Shown here one piece after another: positions 1-9,700 of a stretch of 64,000 nt of DNA. The DNA lies in assembly GCA_963668185.1 (NCBI GenBank), contig OY764162.1, positions 310,001 through 374,000 of the forward strand, written 5' to 3'. Source of the DNA: G963668185 sp963668185. Its GTDB lineage: Bacteria; Chloroflexota; Dehalococcoidia; Lucifugimonadales; G963668185. Made by a program: the position numbers and the translations under genes. The notes under the pieces were generated by a model. The model was not told the origin of the DNA. It saw only the letters and a program-made list of their open reading frames with translations, and made no database searches. Numbering within the stretch: position 1 is the stretch's first letter; every line of letters starts with the position of its first letter.

Positions 1-1
1 G

Positions 2-118
2 TCGCCGCGCGTGCGCCTCGACGCCGTCGGAGACGACACACTGCGCGTGTGCGTGCACAACCTCAGCGAAGGCGACGAGCACATCGTGGCAGAGCAGATG
101 AGGGCGGCGCTGGGGTAG
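2..118 (+). CDS. 3' end of a gene truncated by the window edge
   Basis: The last 38 codons of a reading frame that starts before the window, ending in TAG at 116-118. The visible tail (RVCVHNLSEGDEHIVAEQM and a short helix-like end) is reminiscent of the C-terminus of fold-type I PLP enzymes such as class V aminotransferases, but it is too short to assign. The gene ends about 50 bases before tRNA-Ala. The other two forward frames look poor: one is an arginine-rich run. Confidence 0.45.
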   Translation, partial: SPRVRLDAVGDDTLRVCVHNLSEGDEHIVAEQMRAALG

Positions 119-168
119 CCTTCCGTAGCTAGCGACGCCGGTGTTACCATGTTGGCTGTACCTCTCGT

Positions 169-241
169 GGGGCTGTAGCTCATCTGGGAGAGCGCTTCAA
201 TGGCATTGAAGAGGTAGGGGGTTCGAGTCCCCCCAGCTCCA
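169..241 (+). tRNA. tRNA-Ala (anticodon GGC)
   Basis: A 73-nt cloverleaf. The acceptor arm GGGGCTG pairs with CAGCTCC (one G-U pair), the anticodon stem CTTCA/TGAAG encloses loop ATGGCAT with anticodon GGC, and the T arm has GGTTCGAGTCC. The discriminator is A and the CCA end is not encoded (ACTT follows), unlike the two tRNAs near 20.8 kb. It lies directly upstream of a defence locus, a common situation because islands often target tRNA 3' ends, but no second copy of its 3' end was found in the window. Confidence 0.95.
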
Positions 242-322
242 CTTCCGCTCAAGCAGATAGGCGGACTATTCCCCCCCGCTCCGCAGGCCATCCGCGGCCA
301 GGTCTGGTAATGTGATGGGACG

Positions 323-2440
323 ATGAACCATAGCGAGATAGTCAGCTTTATCTGGAATGTCGCGGACCTGATACGCGACACGTTCAAGCGCGGCAAGTAC
401 CAGGACGTCATCCTGCCGCTGACCGTGCTGCGCCGGCTCGATTGCGTTCTGGCTCCGACGCGAGAGGACGTGCTCCAGCGGCAGGCGGAGTTGAAGGGCA
501 GGGGACTCGAACACCTCCACAGGCAGCTCTGCCGCGCGTCCGGGTTCGCGTTCTACAACACCTCGCAGTACGATTTCGAGAGACTGCTGGCGGACGCTCC
601 CAACGTGGCCCCCAACCTGCGGAACTATATCGCGGGCTTCAGCGGGAACATGCGGGACGTGCTGGAGAAGTTCGACTTCGACAACACCATCAGCAGGCTC
701 GAAGAATCGGGCCTCCTCTTCCAGGTGTTGGAGCGGTTCGGGGGCGTTGACCTGCACCCGGACCAGATAGACAACGCGACGATGGGCACGATCTTCGAGG
801 AGCTCATCCGCAAGTTCAACGAAGCGCTGAACGAGAACCCGGGCGAGCACTTCACGCCCCGCGACGTCGTCCACCTGATGGTCGATCTGATGCTGGCGGG
901 AGACGAGGCGGGCATCGGGGGCAGGGGCGTCGTCCGCACCGTTTACGACCCATGCTGCGGCTCCGGCGGGATGCTGATGATAGCCAAGGAGCACATAAAC
1001 CTCGGTCGCCGTGAGAACGGCAATCTGCTGCACGGCCCGGCGAATCCGGATGCTGAGATTCACCTTTACGGCCAGGAAGTGAACCCCGAGACCTGGGCGG
1101 TCTCCAAGTCTGACCTGTTCATCAAGGACCCGGAAGGCCGGGACGCCGAGAACATCGCCTTCGGCACCACACTGTCCAACGACGCCCACGCCAGGCGGAG
1201 CTTTGACTACCTCATTGCCAATCCGCCGTACGGAAAGGACTGGAAGCGGGACGAACGCTCGGTTCGCGCTGAACACGATCGCGGCGCGATGGGCCGGTTC
1301 GGACCGGGCCTGCCCCGCATCAGCGACGGCCAGCTCCTCTTCCTCCTGCACATGCTCTCCCATACCAAAGACCCCGAACAGGGCGGCTCGCGCATCGCCA
1401 TCATCATGAACGGCTCGCCGCTCTTCACGGGCGACGCCGGCAGTGGCGAGAGCGCGATCCGCCGGCACATCTTCGAGAACGATCTGCTGGAGGCCCTCAT
1501 AGCCCTGCCTGAGCAGCTCTTCTACAACACCGGCATAGCCACATACGTCTGGCTCCTCACGAACCGCAAGGCCCCGGAGCGCCGGGGCAAGGTGCAGCTC
1601 ATCGACGGCTCATCCTTCTGGGAGTCGATGCGAAGGAGCCTTGGCGACAAGCGCCGCCAGATAACGCCGGACAAGGCTGAGGACATCCTGAAGCTGCTCG
1701 TCGATTACCGCGACGGCGACGCTCGCCTCGTCGCGAAGAACGGCAGTCAAGAGGAGGCCGTCGTGAGCCGCGTCTTCCCGGCGTCCCACTTCGGCTATCG
1801 CAAGATCACCGTCGAGCGTCCGCTGAGGCTCAACTTCCTCGCGAGCCCGGAGCGCATCGCGCGGCTTGAGGAGGAGAGGGGCTTTCAGGCGCTGGCGAAG
1901 TCGAAGAAGCGCGGCTACGCTGCGGACCAGGAGGAGTCCCAGGGGCTGAAGTTGCAGAATAAGCTCCGCAACCTGCTGCAAGAACTGCCTGAGACGAAGG
2001 TCAGCGACAGGAAGGTCTTCCAGGCCATGCTGGACGACGCCCTGAAGCGCGCCGGGCTGAAGCTGGCCGCTCCCGCCAGGAAAGCCATCCTCAACGCCCT
2101 CTCGGAGCGCGACGAGGCCGCCGAGATCTGCCGCAACCGCAAGGGCGACCCGGAGCCGGACCCCGAACTGCGCGATACCGAACGCGTGCCGCTCGCGGAG
2201 ACCGTCCATGACTTCTTCGAGCGCGAGGTGCGGCCCCACGTGCCGGACGCCTGGATCGACCTGTCCAAGCGCGACCCCAAAGACGGCGAAGTGGGCGTCG
2301 TCGGTTACGAGATCAACTTCAACCGCCACTTCTACAGGTACACTCCGCCGCGTCCGCTGGAAGATATCGAGCGTGACATTCAGGACATAGAGGCGGACAT
2401 CGTGCGCCTGCTCGGCGAAGCGACCGGGGCCGCAAGGTAG
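323..2440 (+). CDS. hsdM: Type I restriction-modification system, DNA methyltransferase subunit HsdM
   Basis: N6-adenine methyltransferase subunit of a type I R-M enzyme; with HsdS it methylates the target, and with HsdR it cuts unmodified DNA. The 705-residue product has the N-terminal helical HsdM domain, the S-adenosylmethionine motif DPCCGSGG from about residue 209 and the catalytic NPPYG motif at about residue 300, both intact. Long for a HsdM: the C-terminal 200 residues carry an extra charged helical extension. ATG at 323 is the first good start. The gene leads the locus, with hsdS and hsdR downstream at 5225 and 6766. Between hsdM and hsdS the usual contiguity is broken by a toxin-antitoxin remnant and three non-RM genes. 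Confidence 0.95.
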   Translation: MNHSEIVSFIWNVADLIRDTFKRGKYQDVILPLTVLRRLDCVLAPTREDVLQRQAELKGRGLEHLHRQLCRASGFAFYNTSQYDFERLLADAPNVAPNLRNYIAGFSGNMRDVLEKFDFDNTISRLEESGLLFQVLERFGGVDLHPDQIDNATMGTIFEELIRKFNEALNENPGEHFTPRDVVHLMVDLMLAGDEAGIGGRGVVRTVYDPCCGSGGMLMIAKEHINLGRRENGNLLHGPANPDAEIHLYGQEVNPETWAVSKSDLFIKDPEGRDAENIAFGTTLSNDAHARRSFDYLIANPPYGKDWKRDERSVRAEHDRGAMGRFGPGLPRISDGQLLFLLHMLSHTKDPEQGGSRIAIIMNGSPLFTGDAGSGESAIRRHIFENDLLEALIALPEQLFYNTGIATYVWLLTNRKAPERRGKVQLIDGSSFWESMRRSLGDKRRQITPDKAEDILKLLVDYRDGDARLVAKNGSQEEAVVSRVFPASHFGYRKITVERPLRLNFLASPERIARLEEERGFQALAKSKKRGYAADQEESQGLKLQNKLRNLLQELPETKVSDRKVFQAMLDDALKRAGLKLAAPARKAILNALSERDEAAEICRNRKGDPEPDPELRDTERVPLAETVHDFFEREVRPHVPDAWIDLSKRDPKDGEVGVVGYEINFNRHFYRYTPPRPLEDIERDIQDIEADIVRLLGEATGAAR

Positions 2441-2450
2441 CGCCCGCCCG

Positions 2451-2479
2451 TTAACGCTAGCGCCGCTGATGTGTAAGAT
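2451..2479 (+). promoter_or_regulatory. Putative promoter downstream of hsdM
   Basis: TTAACG and TAAGAT are separated by exactly 17 nt, a plausible sigma-70-type promoter ending 27 nt before the ATG of the antitoxin remnant. It could now drive the membrane/TIR/KAP/hsdS genes that follow. Identified by eye only. Confidence 0.45.
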
Positions 2480-2506
2480 ACACACACGGAAATGAAGGAT
2501 ACGGCG

Positions 2507-2679
2507 ATGGCTAGAGTACAACTCATAATCCCTGACGAAGACCGCAACAGGTCGAGTCTCCCGAAGACCTGAAGCGCTTCTTCGAAAAGTGCGCTGAGCG
2601 TGAAGGCCCCGGCGTGGAACCCGATTGGGAAGAACATAAGCGGGCAATGGAGAAATCGATACGGGGCAGTCTGCGCTAA
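2507..2679 (+). pseudogene. Internally deleted VapB-like antitoxin remnant
   Basis: Starting at ATG 2507, the frame reads MARVQLIIPDEDRNR and then stops at 2570-2572. In another frame the sequence continues as VESPEDLKRFFEKC...VEPDWEEH... to TAA at 2677-2679. The two pieces match the beginning and the end of a family of short VapB-type antitoxins that open with a DNA-binding strand and end in a SPEDLxxFF...PDWEEH tail. The middle helix region is missing and the join is out of frame. No VapC toxin follows. Read as a decayed antitoxin left in the defence locus; the family assignment is from memory of the motif order. Confidence 0.6.
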
Positions 2680-2746
2680 GCTGGATGAAGTATCGTCCGT
2701 CAGCCGATGAGATGCTTACGGCCACTGTTGGGATGAGGAGAACCGC

Positions 2747-3184
2747 ATGACCGAGAGCCAATCCATAGATGCTGACGCCCCCGCCGTGCGGACTCACCTT
2801 GAGATCATGCAGGGCGTGGTGAACCGCATGGCCGGCAACAGCCGCTCCTGCAAGGTGTGGTGCGTTACGCTGGTTGCCGCCGTGCTGGTGCTCGTCGCGC
2901 GGACCGGCGAACCGCAGCACGCGCTGATAGCACTGGCGCCGACGTTACTGTTCCTAGTTCTGGACACCTACTATCTGGCGTTGGAGCGGTCATTCATCAA
3001 GTCTCAGAACGAGTTCGTGGCGAAGCTGCACAGGGGCAAACTGTCGTCAACGGACGTTTACAGGGTAATCCCGGCCGGCATGGGGCTGGGCCTGGTAGCG
3101 CGCTGCCTGGGTTCGGTCTCGGTCTGGCTGTTCTACCCGCTCGTCGCCGCCACCGTCCTGCTTGCGTGGTGGCTGGTCTTGTAG
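2747..3184 (+). CDS. Four-helix membrane protein paired with a TIR-like protein
   Basis: A 145-residue protein with a short polar N-terminus, a hydrophobic hairpin at about residues 38-80 (two helices) and a second hydrophobic block at about 112-145 (two helices); the loop between them is charged. No catalytic motif is visible. It stops 14 nt before the TIR-like gene and the two are surely co-transcribed. Small membrane proteins next to TIR-like or nucleotide-signalling genes often act as effectors or sensors in anti-phage systems, which is the suggested role here by context only. ATG 2747 is preceded by GGATGAGGAG, a good ribosome site. Confidence 0.8.
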   Translation: MTESQSIDADAPAVRTHLEIMQGVVNRMAGNSRSCKVWCVTLVAAVLVLVARTGEPQHALIALAPTLLFLVLDTYYLALERSFIKSQNEFVAKLHRGKLSSTDVYRVIPAGMGLGLVARCLGSVSVWLFYPLVAATVLLAWWLVL

Positions 3185-3198
3185 GAGGGAGCAGAGCC

Positions 3199-3756
3199 AT
3201 GACGCAGCGGCACAGGGTGTTCGTCAGCCACCACGACGAAGACCGGGAGTACAAGAAGCGGTTCCTCCAGATGATGGGGGACCTGGTCGTAGACGAGTCG
3301 GTCGACGAAGACGACATTGACGACACCGGCTTGGACGCGGAAACGATTCGCCGGGAGATTCGTGACGAGTACATCCGCCAGGCGTCCGTGACCATCGTGC
3401 TCATAGGCCCCTGCACGTGGCAGCGTATGCACGTGGACTGGGAGATTAACTCCAGCATCAGGCATACGGACTACAACCAGAGGAACGGCCTGCTGGGCAT
3501 CTGGTTGCCGGAGCACCCGGACCACCGTTCGGAGACGTACAATGAGAAATTGATGCCTGCCAGATTAGCTGACAACATCGACGGGGACGACGCTTATGCA
3601 TTGCTTTACAAGTGGCCGCGTAAGCGCCCTCGCAGGCGGGAAACGGTCCGTCAGTGGATTGATGAAGCTTTCAGAAGACGGCGCACGGCTACTCCGAACA
3701 GCGGCAGGGCGTTGCTGCAAGGAAACATCGACGGCAGTTGCTCGAACGGTTGGTAG
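3199..3756 (+). CDS. TIR-like (MTH538/ThsB-type) domain protein
   Basis: A 185-residue soluble protein of the TIR-like family that includes MTH538 and Thoeris ThsB relatives. Visible signatures are the opening strand RHRVFVSHHDEDREY, a long acidic loop, YIRQASVTIVLIGPCTWQR and DWEINSS, whose Glu occupies the position of the catalytic or structural acid in TIR folds. Such proteins make or cleave NAD-derived molecules in immunity; activity here is inference. ATG 3199 has GGAGGGAG upstream. It sits between a membrane protein (14-nt gap) and a KAP NTPase (10-nt gap), all inside a type I R-M locus. The last 25 residues are low-complexity and may not be folded. Confidence 0.88.
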   Translation: MTQRHRVFVSHHDEDREYKKRFLQMMGDLVVDESVDEDDIDDTGLDAETIRREIRDEYIRQASVTIVLIGPCTWQRMHVDWEINSSIRHTDYNQRNGLLGIWLPEHPDHRSETYNEKLMPARLADNIDGDDAYALLYKWPRKRPRRRETVRQWIDEAFRRRRTATPNSGRALLQGNIDGSCSNGW

Positions 3757-3766
3757 AGTTGAAGCC

Positions 3767-5221
3767 ATGAACGGAGAACGCAACAATCACCCGGATCCAC
3801 GGGACTCCCTGCTGCTGAAGCTCCCGGAGCCGAAGGTTTCGGCAGGGCGGCCCTGGAACGACGACCTGCTCAACCGCGGCCACATAGCCGAAAGGCTGAC
3901 AAACATCGTTCGGAATCAGTCGGCGCCGTTTACGGTCAGCATCCACGGCGGTTGGGGAACGGGCAAGACCTTTCTCCTGAAGCGCTGGCAACAGGACTTG
4001 GAAAACAAGTGTTTCAGCGCCATCTACTTCAACGCCTGGGAGGACGATTTCTGCGACGACCCGCTCCTTGCAATACTTGGGCAGCTACACGACCACTTCA
4101 AGGCAAGGGGCCTCAGGGAGCTAACGGTCAAAGTCATAGAGAAGGCCTTGCCGCTACTTGTTCAAAACGCCCTGGGGGTCCTGAACAAAACTACTGGACT
4201 GACACTTGACGTCGATGTAGAGGAACAGAGGAACCTTGTAGAAGAGTATCTGTATCAGAGGGCGTCAAAGGACGAGTTGAAGGAACGCCTGGCGGGGTTG
4301 GCCGAGGCCGTTCTCAAGAAGACAGGGCATCCCCTGGTGTTCATCATCGACGAGTTGGACAGGTGCCGGCCTACATTCGCCGTCGAGCTTCTCGAAAGGG
4401 TCAAGCACGTGTTCGACGTGCCTAAGCTGGTGTTCGTGTTTGGAATCAACCGCGACGAGCTATGCGCCTCGCTCAGGTCGATCTACGGCGAGATCGATGC
4501 CGACGTCTATCTCCGCCGGTTCTTCGACATGGAGTTCGTGCTGCCGGAAGCGGACTCGGCGTTCTTCTGCCGCCAATTGATGGAGAAACTGAAGCTGCCC
4601 GACGTATTCGTCAGGCTGAGTAACATTCACAACCAACAGGTGCACCATTTTGAGGTTCAGCGCTACCTAGACTACTTTCCCAAGCTTTGGGCGAGGATGG
4701 GACTGTCTTTACGCGACGTACAGTACTGCGTAAGGTCGCTTGCCTTGGTAGGCAGGAATGTCAGGCCGGGCAGTTCCACTTATCCCTGGCTGCTCGGCCT
4801 GTTCATACCCTTGAAGCTCAAGAACTTAAACTTGTATCGACAATTCGTGAGAGGCGGTTGCCACGCGAGCAAGGTCATGGACTACATCGACGGAATCATG
4901 TCCGTTCAAGGATATGAGGACGATCACCTATCAGATATGCTGGACATGACTGAAGTAAGTCTCTATCGGGCTGAGTACGAAGCCAACAGTTCACCATGGA
5001 TAAAACCGATCGCGTTGAACCAGCTAGACCTTCTTGCCAGTGGCCGTAAGTTGGAGTATCCCGAGTATCTGTCTGACAGAACCAAAGAGTCAGATGAAGT
5101 AAGGATCAATAGGCTGGCTGAGATAGCTCAGGGGGGCAGATACCGTTTGGACCCGTCAGGTGACTCCATAGGCTACATTGCTGGGTTGATTGATCTGCAC
5201 CAGAGTTTGATAGCAAGGTAG
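3767..5221 (+). CDS. KAP-family P-loop NTPase
   Basis: A 484-residue STAND-like NTPase of the KAP group. Walker A is GGWGTGKT (Lys about 67), followed by the typical FNAWEDD segment; Walker B is FIIDELDRC (Asp about 195), then VFGINRDEL and a helical C-terminal half. Bacterial KAP NTPases are recurrent in phage-defence loci and are often membrane-linked, though no strong membrane helix is seen in this one. The frame is open further upstream, but ATG 3767 was chosen because it follows the TIR-like stop by 10 nt and the upstream residues are a shadow of that gene. The stop is 3 nt before the GTG of hsdS, so this gene and hsdS are translationally linked. Confidence 0.88.
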   Translation: MNGERNNHPDPRDSLLLKLPEPKVSAGRPWNDDLLNRGHIAERLTNIVRNQSAPFTVSIHGGWGTGKTFLLKRWQQDLENKCFSAIYFNAWEDDFCDDPLLAILGQLHDHFKARGLRELTVKVIEKALPLLVQNALGVLNKTTGLTLDVDVEEQRNLVEEYLYQRASKDELKERLAGLAEAVLKKTGHPLVFIIDELDRCRPTFAVELLERVKHVFDVPKLVFVFGINRDELCASLRSIYGEIDADVYLRRFFDMEFVLPEADSAFFCRQLMEKLKLPDVFVRLSNIHNQQVHHFEVQRYLDYFPKLWARMGLSLRDVQYCVRSLALVGRNVRPGSSTYPWLLGLFIPLKLKNLNLYRQFVRGGCHASKVMDYIDGIMSVQGYEDDHLSDMLDMTEVSLYRAEYEANSSPWIKPIALNQLDLLASGRKLEYPEYLSDRTKESDEVRINRLAEIAQGGRYRLDPSGDSIGYIAGLIDLHQSLIAR

Positions 5222-5224
5222 AAC

Positions 5225-6505
5225 GTGAGACTCGATCCCTACCCCGCGTACAAGCCTTCCGGCGTCGAGTGGCTTGGTGACGTGCCGGCGCATTGGGAAG
5301 TCCGACGGTTGAAGTACAGCGCTCCCATTCGGGTCAGCAAGCTTGACCGTAAGCCTGAGGAAGCCACTTACGTTGGCCTCGAACACGTTGAGTCACAGAC
5401 TGGTCGATTACTTCTCGATAATCAGCCGGAAAACGTTGATAGTATTGTTGCATCTTTCGAGGCTGGTGATGTCCTGTTTGGAAAACTCAGGCCCTACTTG
5501 GCGAAGTCGGCACGTCCCGATTTCAACGGTGTGGCTACTAGCGAAATCCTGGCGTTGCGCCCTCTAAGGGATTTTCTACAGAGCTATGCGATGTACTGTC
5601 TGCTGAACGAGGCATATGTGCGTTGGGTAAACGTGTTCACCTATGGGGCCAGGATGCCTCGCGTCAGCCCAGATCAAGTTGGCATCAGCTATATGCCCCT
5701 CCCACCCTCCCCCGAGCAGCGCGCCATCGCCACGTTCCTGGACCGGGAGACCGCGAAGATCGACGCGCTCGTCGCCAAGAAGGAGCGGCTGACCGAGCTG
5801 CTACATGAGAAGCGCGCCGCCCTCATCAGCCGCGCCGTCACCCGGGGCCTCGACGCCGACGCGCCCATGAAAGACTCCGGCGTTGAGTGGCTGGGCCAGG
5901 TCCCGGCGCACTGGGAGGTAGAGTACAACAAGTGGCTTTTTCGCGAATCTGATTTGCGTTCTCCAAATGGTGAAGAGGAGCTATTGACCGTTTCTCACAT
6001 TACTGGTGTGACGCCGCGTTCTGAGAAGCCCGATGTCACCATGATTGAGGCAGAGTCGCTCGCCGGCTACAAGATCTGTCGATCCAGCGATCTGGCAATC
6101 AACACGATGTGGGCATGGATGGGTGCGCTAGGGGTTGCATTCCAAGATGGCATAGTCAGTCCATCCTACAACGTGTACAGGATAGACCAGGACAGGCTCA
6201 TTCCTCACTACTATGAGTATCTATGCCGGAGCCTCATGCACACTACGGAGATTGCGCGTTACTCAAAGGGCGTTTGGTCGTCGAGATTGCGATTGTATCC
6301 TGAAGCTTTCTGGAGTATTAGAACTGCCTTGCCCCCTCTCACCGAACAACACGCCATCGCCGAGCACCTGGACCGTGAGACGGCGAAGCTCGATGCCCTG
6401 GCCGCGAAGGTGCGTGAAGCCGTCGAGCGTCTCAAAGAACTCCGGGCGGCGCTCATCTCGGCAGCCGTCACCGGCAGGATCGACGTGCGGGACGTGGCGG
6501 CGTAG
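5225..6505 (+). CDS. hsdS: Type I restriction system specificity subunit HsdS
   Basis: A 426-residue DNA-recognition subunit with two target recognition domains (about residues 20-155 and 225-370), each followed by a conserved helical spacer. The spacers are recognisable as LPPSPEQRAIATFLDRETAK (about 158-200) and LPPLTEQHAIAEHLDRETAK (about 370-420), and each half opens with SGVEWLG.VPAHWEV, showing the usual internal duplication. Both recognition domains are visibly more AT-rich than the spacers, as expected for swapped modules. Start GTG 5225, three bases after the KAP NTPase stop. Confidence 0.94.
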   Translation: MRLDPYPAYKPSGVEWLGDVPAHWEVRRLKYSAPIRVSKLDRKPEEATYVGLEHVESQTGRLLLDNQPENVDSIVASFEAGDVLFGKLRPYLAKSARPDFNGVATSEILALRPLRDFLQSYAMYCLLNEAYVRWVNVFTYGARMPRVSPDQVGISYMPLPPSPEQRAIATFLDRETAKIDALVAKKERLTELLHEKRAALISRAVTRGLDADAPMKDSGVEWLGQVPAHWEVEYNKWLFRESDLRSPNGEEELLTVSHITGVTPRSEKPDVTMIEAESLAGYKICRSSDLAINTMWAWMGALGVAFQDGIVSPSYNVYRIDQDRLIPHYYEYLCRSLMHTTEIARYSKGVWSSRLRLYPEAFWSIRTALPPLTEQHAIAEHLDRETAKLDALAAKVREAVERLKELRAALISAAVTGRIDVRDVAA

Positions 6506-6697
6506 TCGGAGCAAGTGGGGGGCAATGACCGGAACCACCATGCCGCGCTGAGGCGTAACCGTGCCGTCCTTCCGGAAACGGACTTGCTCAGTGCAGTGGC
6601 TTGGGATTGCTTTCGACGCATGGCTTATTCATATTTAGGGCGTAATGCTAAATAATCAATCTCCTCATTAAGACTTGCGAAATAAGGAGTGGCGGTA

Positions 6698-6734
6698 TTG
6701 AGACGCGGCGAGACCGGCAGATACGATAGCTATC
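6698..6734 (+). promoter_or_regulatory. Putative hsdR promoter with overlapping palindrome
   Basis: TTGAGA and TACGAT are 18 nt apart, and the perfect palindrome GATAGCTATC (6725-6734) begins inside the -10 element. It lies in the 260-base AT-rich gap between hsdS and hsdR, suggesting that the nuclease subunit has its own, possibly repressible, promoter. The gap holds no other gene that I can support. Confidence 0.4.
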
Positions 6735-6765
6735 TTTCAATCCTGAGTGAAGGGACGGAGGCAGC

Positions 6766-9700
6766 ATGAACGTAGACGTTTCAGAGCGGGCCTTTGAAGA
6801 CGCCATCGAGGCGGCCTTGCTCCGCCCGGTGCTGGCCGAGAAGCGGGCCCCTTACGGCGATATGCCGCCCGGAGGATACTCGAAGCGCGTCTCCGATGAC
6901 TACGACAAGGCTCTCTGCCTCATCCCGCGCGACGCGCTGGACTTCGTGCTGGCAACCCAGCCCCGCGAGTGGAAGAGGCTGTCCCAGCATCACGGGACGG
7001 CGGTCGAGGAGCGGTTCCTCAAGCGCCTGGCGTCCGAGATCGGGCGCAGGGGCGCGCTCGACGTGCTGCGCTCCGGAATCAGGGACATGGGATGCAGGTT
7101 CCAACTCGCGTACTTCCGGCCGGCGAGCGGGCTGAACGATGAGACCAGGCATCTGCACGCCGCGAACCTCTTCGCGGTCATACGGCAGCTTCACTACAGC
7201 CAGAAGAACAACAAGAGCCTGGACCTAGCCCTCTTCCTGAACGGCGTCCCGGTCTTCACTGCCGAACTCAAGAACCCGCTGACGGGCCAGAACGTCGCGG
7301 ACGCCATCCGCCAGTACAAGGCCGACCGCGACCCGAGGGAGCCGCTGCTAGCGCCCGGGCGTTGCCTGGCGCACTTTGCCGTGGACCCCGAACTGATCTA
7401 CGTGACCACCAGGCTGGCTGGGCCTGCGACGCGGTTCCTGCCCTTCAACAAAGGCAAGTTCGGAGGGGCCGGCAATCCGCCCGTTCCGCCGACCCGGAAC
7501 GGCTACCCCACGTCCTACCTCTGGGAAGAAGCCTGGGCGCGCGACAGCGTGCTCGACCTGGTGCGCCGGTTCGTCCATGAGGTCCATGAGGAGGACGACC
7601 AGGGGAGGAGGAACGGCAGGCGCTCCCTCATCTTCCCGCGCTACCAGCAGGTCGATTGCGTGCGGAGGCTGGTGGCGGACGCGCGGACGCAGGGCACGGG
7701 GCAACGCTACCTCGTCCAGCACTCGGCGGGCAGCGGCAAGACGTTCACCATAGCATGGCTCGCCCACCAGCTTTCGACACTGCACGACGCGGACGACCGC
7801 CGCGTCTTCGACTCGATCGTCGTGATCACGGACCGGCGCGTGCTCGATCGCCAGCTTCAGAGCGCGATGCGCCAGTTCGAGCAGACGCTGGGCGTGGTGG
7901 AGAACATCGACAAGACCTCGCGCCAGTTGAAGGACGCGCTGGAGGGCGGCAAGACCATCATCGTGACCACGCTCCAGAAGTTCCCGGTGATCGCCGAGGA
8001 GATAGGCGAGCTTCCGGGCAGGCGGTTCGCCCTGATCGTGGACGAGGCGCACTCCTCCCAGTCCGGCGAGGGCACGAAGGGCCTCAAGTCCGTGCTCGCC
8101 GCCCAGTCCCTCGAAGAGGCGGAGTCGGAGGAGACGGAAGCCCAGACCCCGGAGGAAGAGCTGGACGACGCGGTGCTCGCGGAGATGGAGAAGCGCAAGC
8201 ACCTCTCCAACGTATCGACCTTCGCGTTCACCGCCACGCCGAAGTCCAAGACGCTCGAACTCTTCGGGGAAAAGCAGCCTGACGGCACGTTCGCGCCCTT
8301 CCACCTGTACAGCATGAGGCAGGCGATCGAAGAAGGGTTCATCCGCGACGTGCTGGAGAGCTACACCACGTACAAAGTCTATTGGCGGCTCATCAAGAAG
8401 ATCGAAGAAGACCCGCGCTACGACAAGAGCAAGGCGGACTACCTGCTCCGGTCTTTCGTGGACCTTCATCCGCACGCCATCAACGAGAAGGTGCGGATCA
8501 TGGTCGATCACTTCGTCGACAATGCCCAGAGCGAGATCGGCGGCAAGGCGAAGGCCATGATAGTCACCCGCTCCCGCCTCCACGCGGTGCGGTACAAGCT
8601 GGCCGTGGACAGGTACATAGCGGAGTTGGGAAATCCCTTCAAGGCGCTCGTCGCCTTCTCCGGGACGGTCAAAGACGGCGGCAAGACCTACACTGAGTCC
8701 GGCATGAACGGCATCCCCGAGGCGCAGACCGCCAGGACCTTCGAGACGCCTGAGTACCGGTTCTTGATCGTTGCCAACAAGTTCCAGACCGGCTTCGACC
8801 AGCCGCTGTTGCACACGATGTACGTCGATAAGAAGCTCGGCGGGGTGAACGCAGTGCAAACCCTGTCGCGCCTGAACCGCACGCACGCCGACAAGCAGAG
8901 CACGATGGTGCTGGACTTCACCAACGAGTCGGACGAGATCAAGGCGTCCTTTGAGCCTTACTACGAGACGACCATCCTGTCGGAGGCGACCGATCCCAAC
9001 CTGCTGTACGAGAAGCAGGGCCGCCTGGAGAAGTTCCCGGTCTTCACAGAAACGGACGTGGACGGCTTCGCGGCAATCTACTTCGGGACCAACCCCGCCC
9101 AGGACCGTCTCTATGCCGCCCTCGCCCCTTCCATTGAGCGCTTCGAGGAGATGCACGAGGACGAGCGCCACGAATTCCGGGGCGAACTCTCCGACTACGT
9201 GCGGCTGTACTCCTTCCTGGCCCAGGTGCTGCCCTTCTCCGACGCCGGGCTGGAGAAGCTCTACGCCTTCGCCCGCCATCTGCGCCGGCTGCTGCCCCAC
9301 ACCGGGGAGGAACTGCCGCGGGAGATCCAGCAGAGCATCGACATGGAGTCCTACCGCATCCAGGAGACCGGGAGCGGAAAGGTCCCGCTGGACCGCACGG
9401 GCAAGGCGGGCGCGCTCGACCCTGTGGCGACAAAAGACACGGGCAAGACCCCGGAAGAGTTGGAGGCGCTTTCGCGCATCATCGCCGAACTCAACGAGCG
9501 TTTCGGCATCGAGCTCGGACCCGAGCACCGCGTCACGCTGGGCCGGATGATGGAGCGGCTCGAAGAGGACGCCGCGCTGGACGCCGCCGCGAAGGTCAAC
9601 ACGCTGGAGAACATACGCATCGCCTTCGACCACAAGGTCGAGGAGATCATCCAGGAGATCGTGGACCTGAACTTCGACCTGTACAAGCGGATCACGGACG

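Noticed and set aside
169..322. tRNA-Ala as attachment site of the restriction locus
   Set aside because: No second copy of the tRNA 3' end and no integrase were found within the window, so there is only position to support it.
266..1468. A 400-codon open frame on the minus strand opposite hsdM
   Set aside because: Arginine/valine-rich shadow of the hsdM coding strand with no motif; GC-rich genes commonly leave such open antisense frames.
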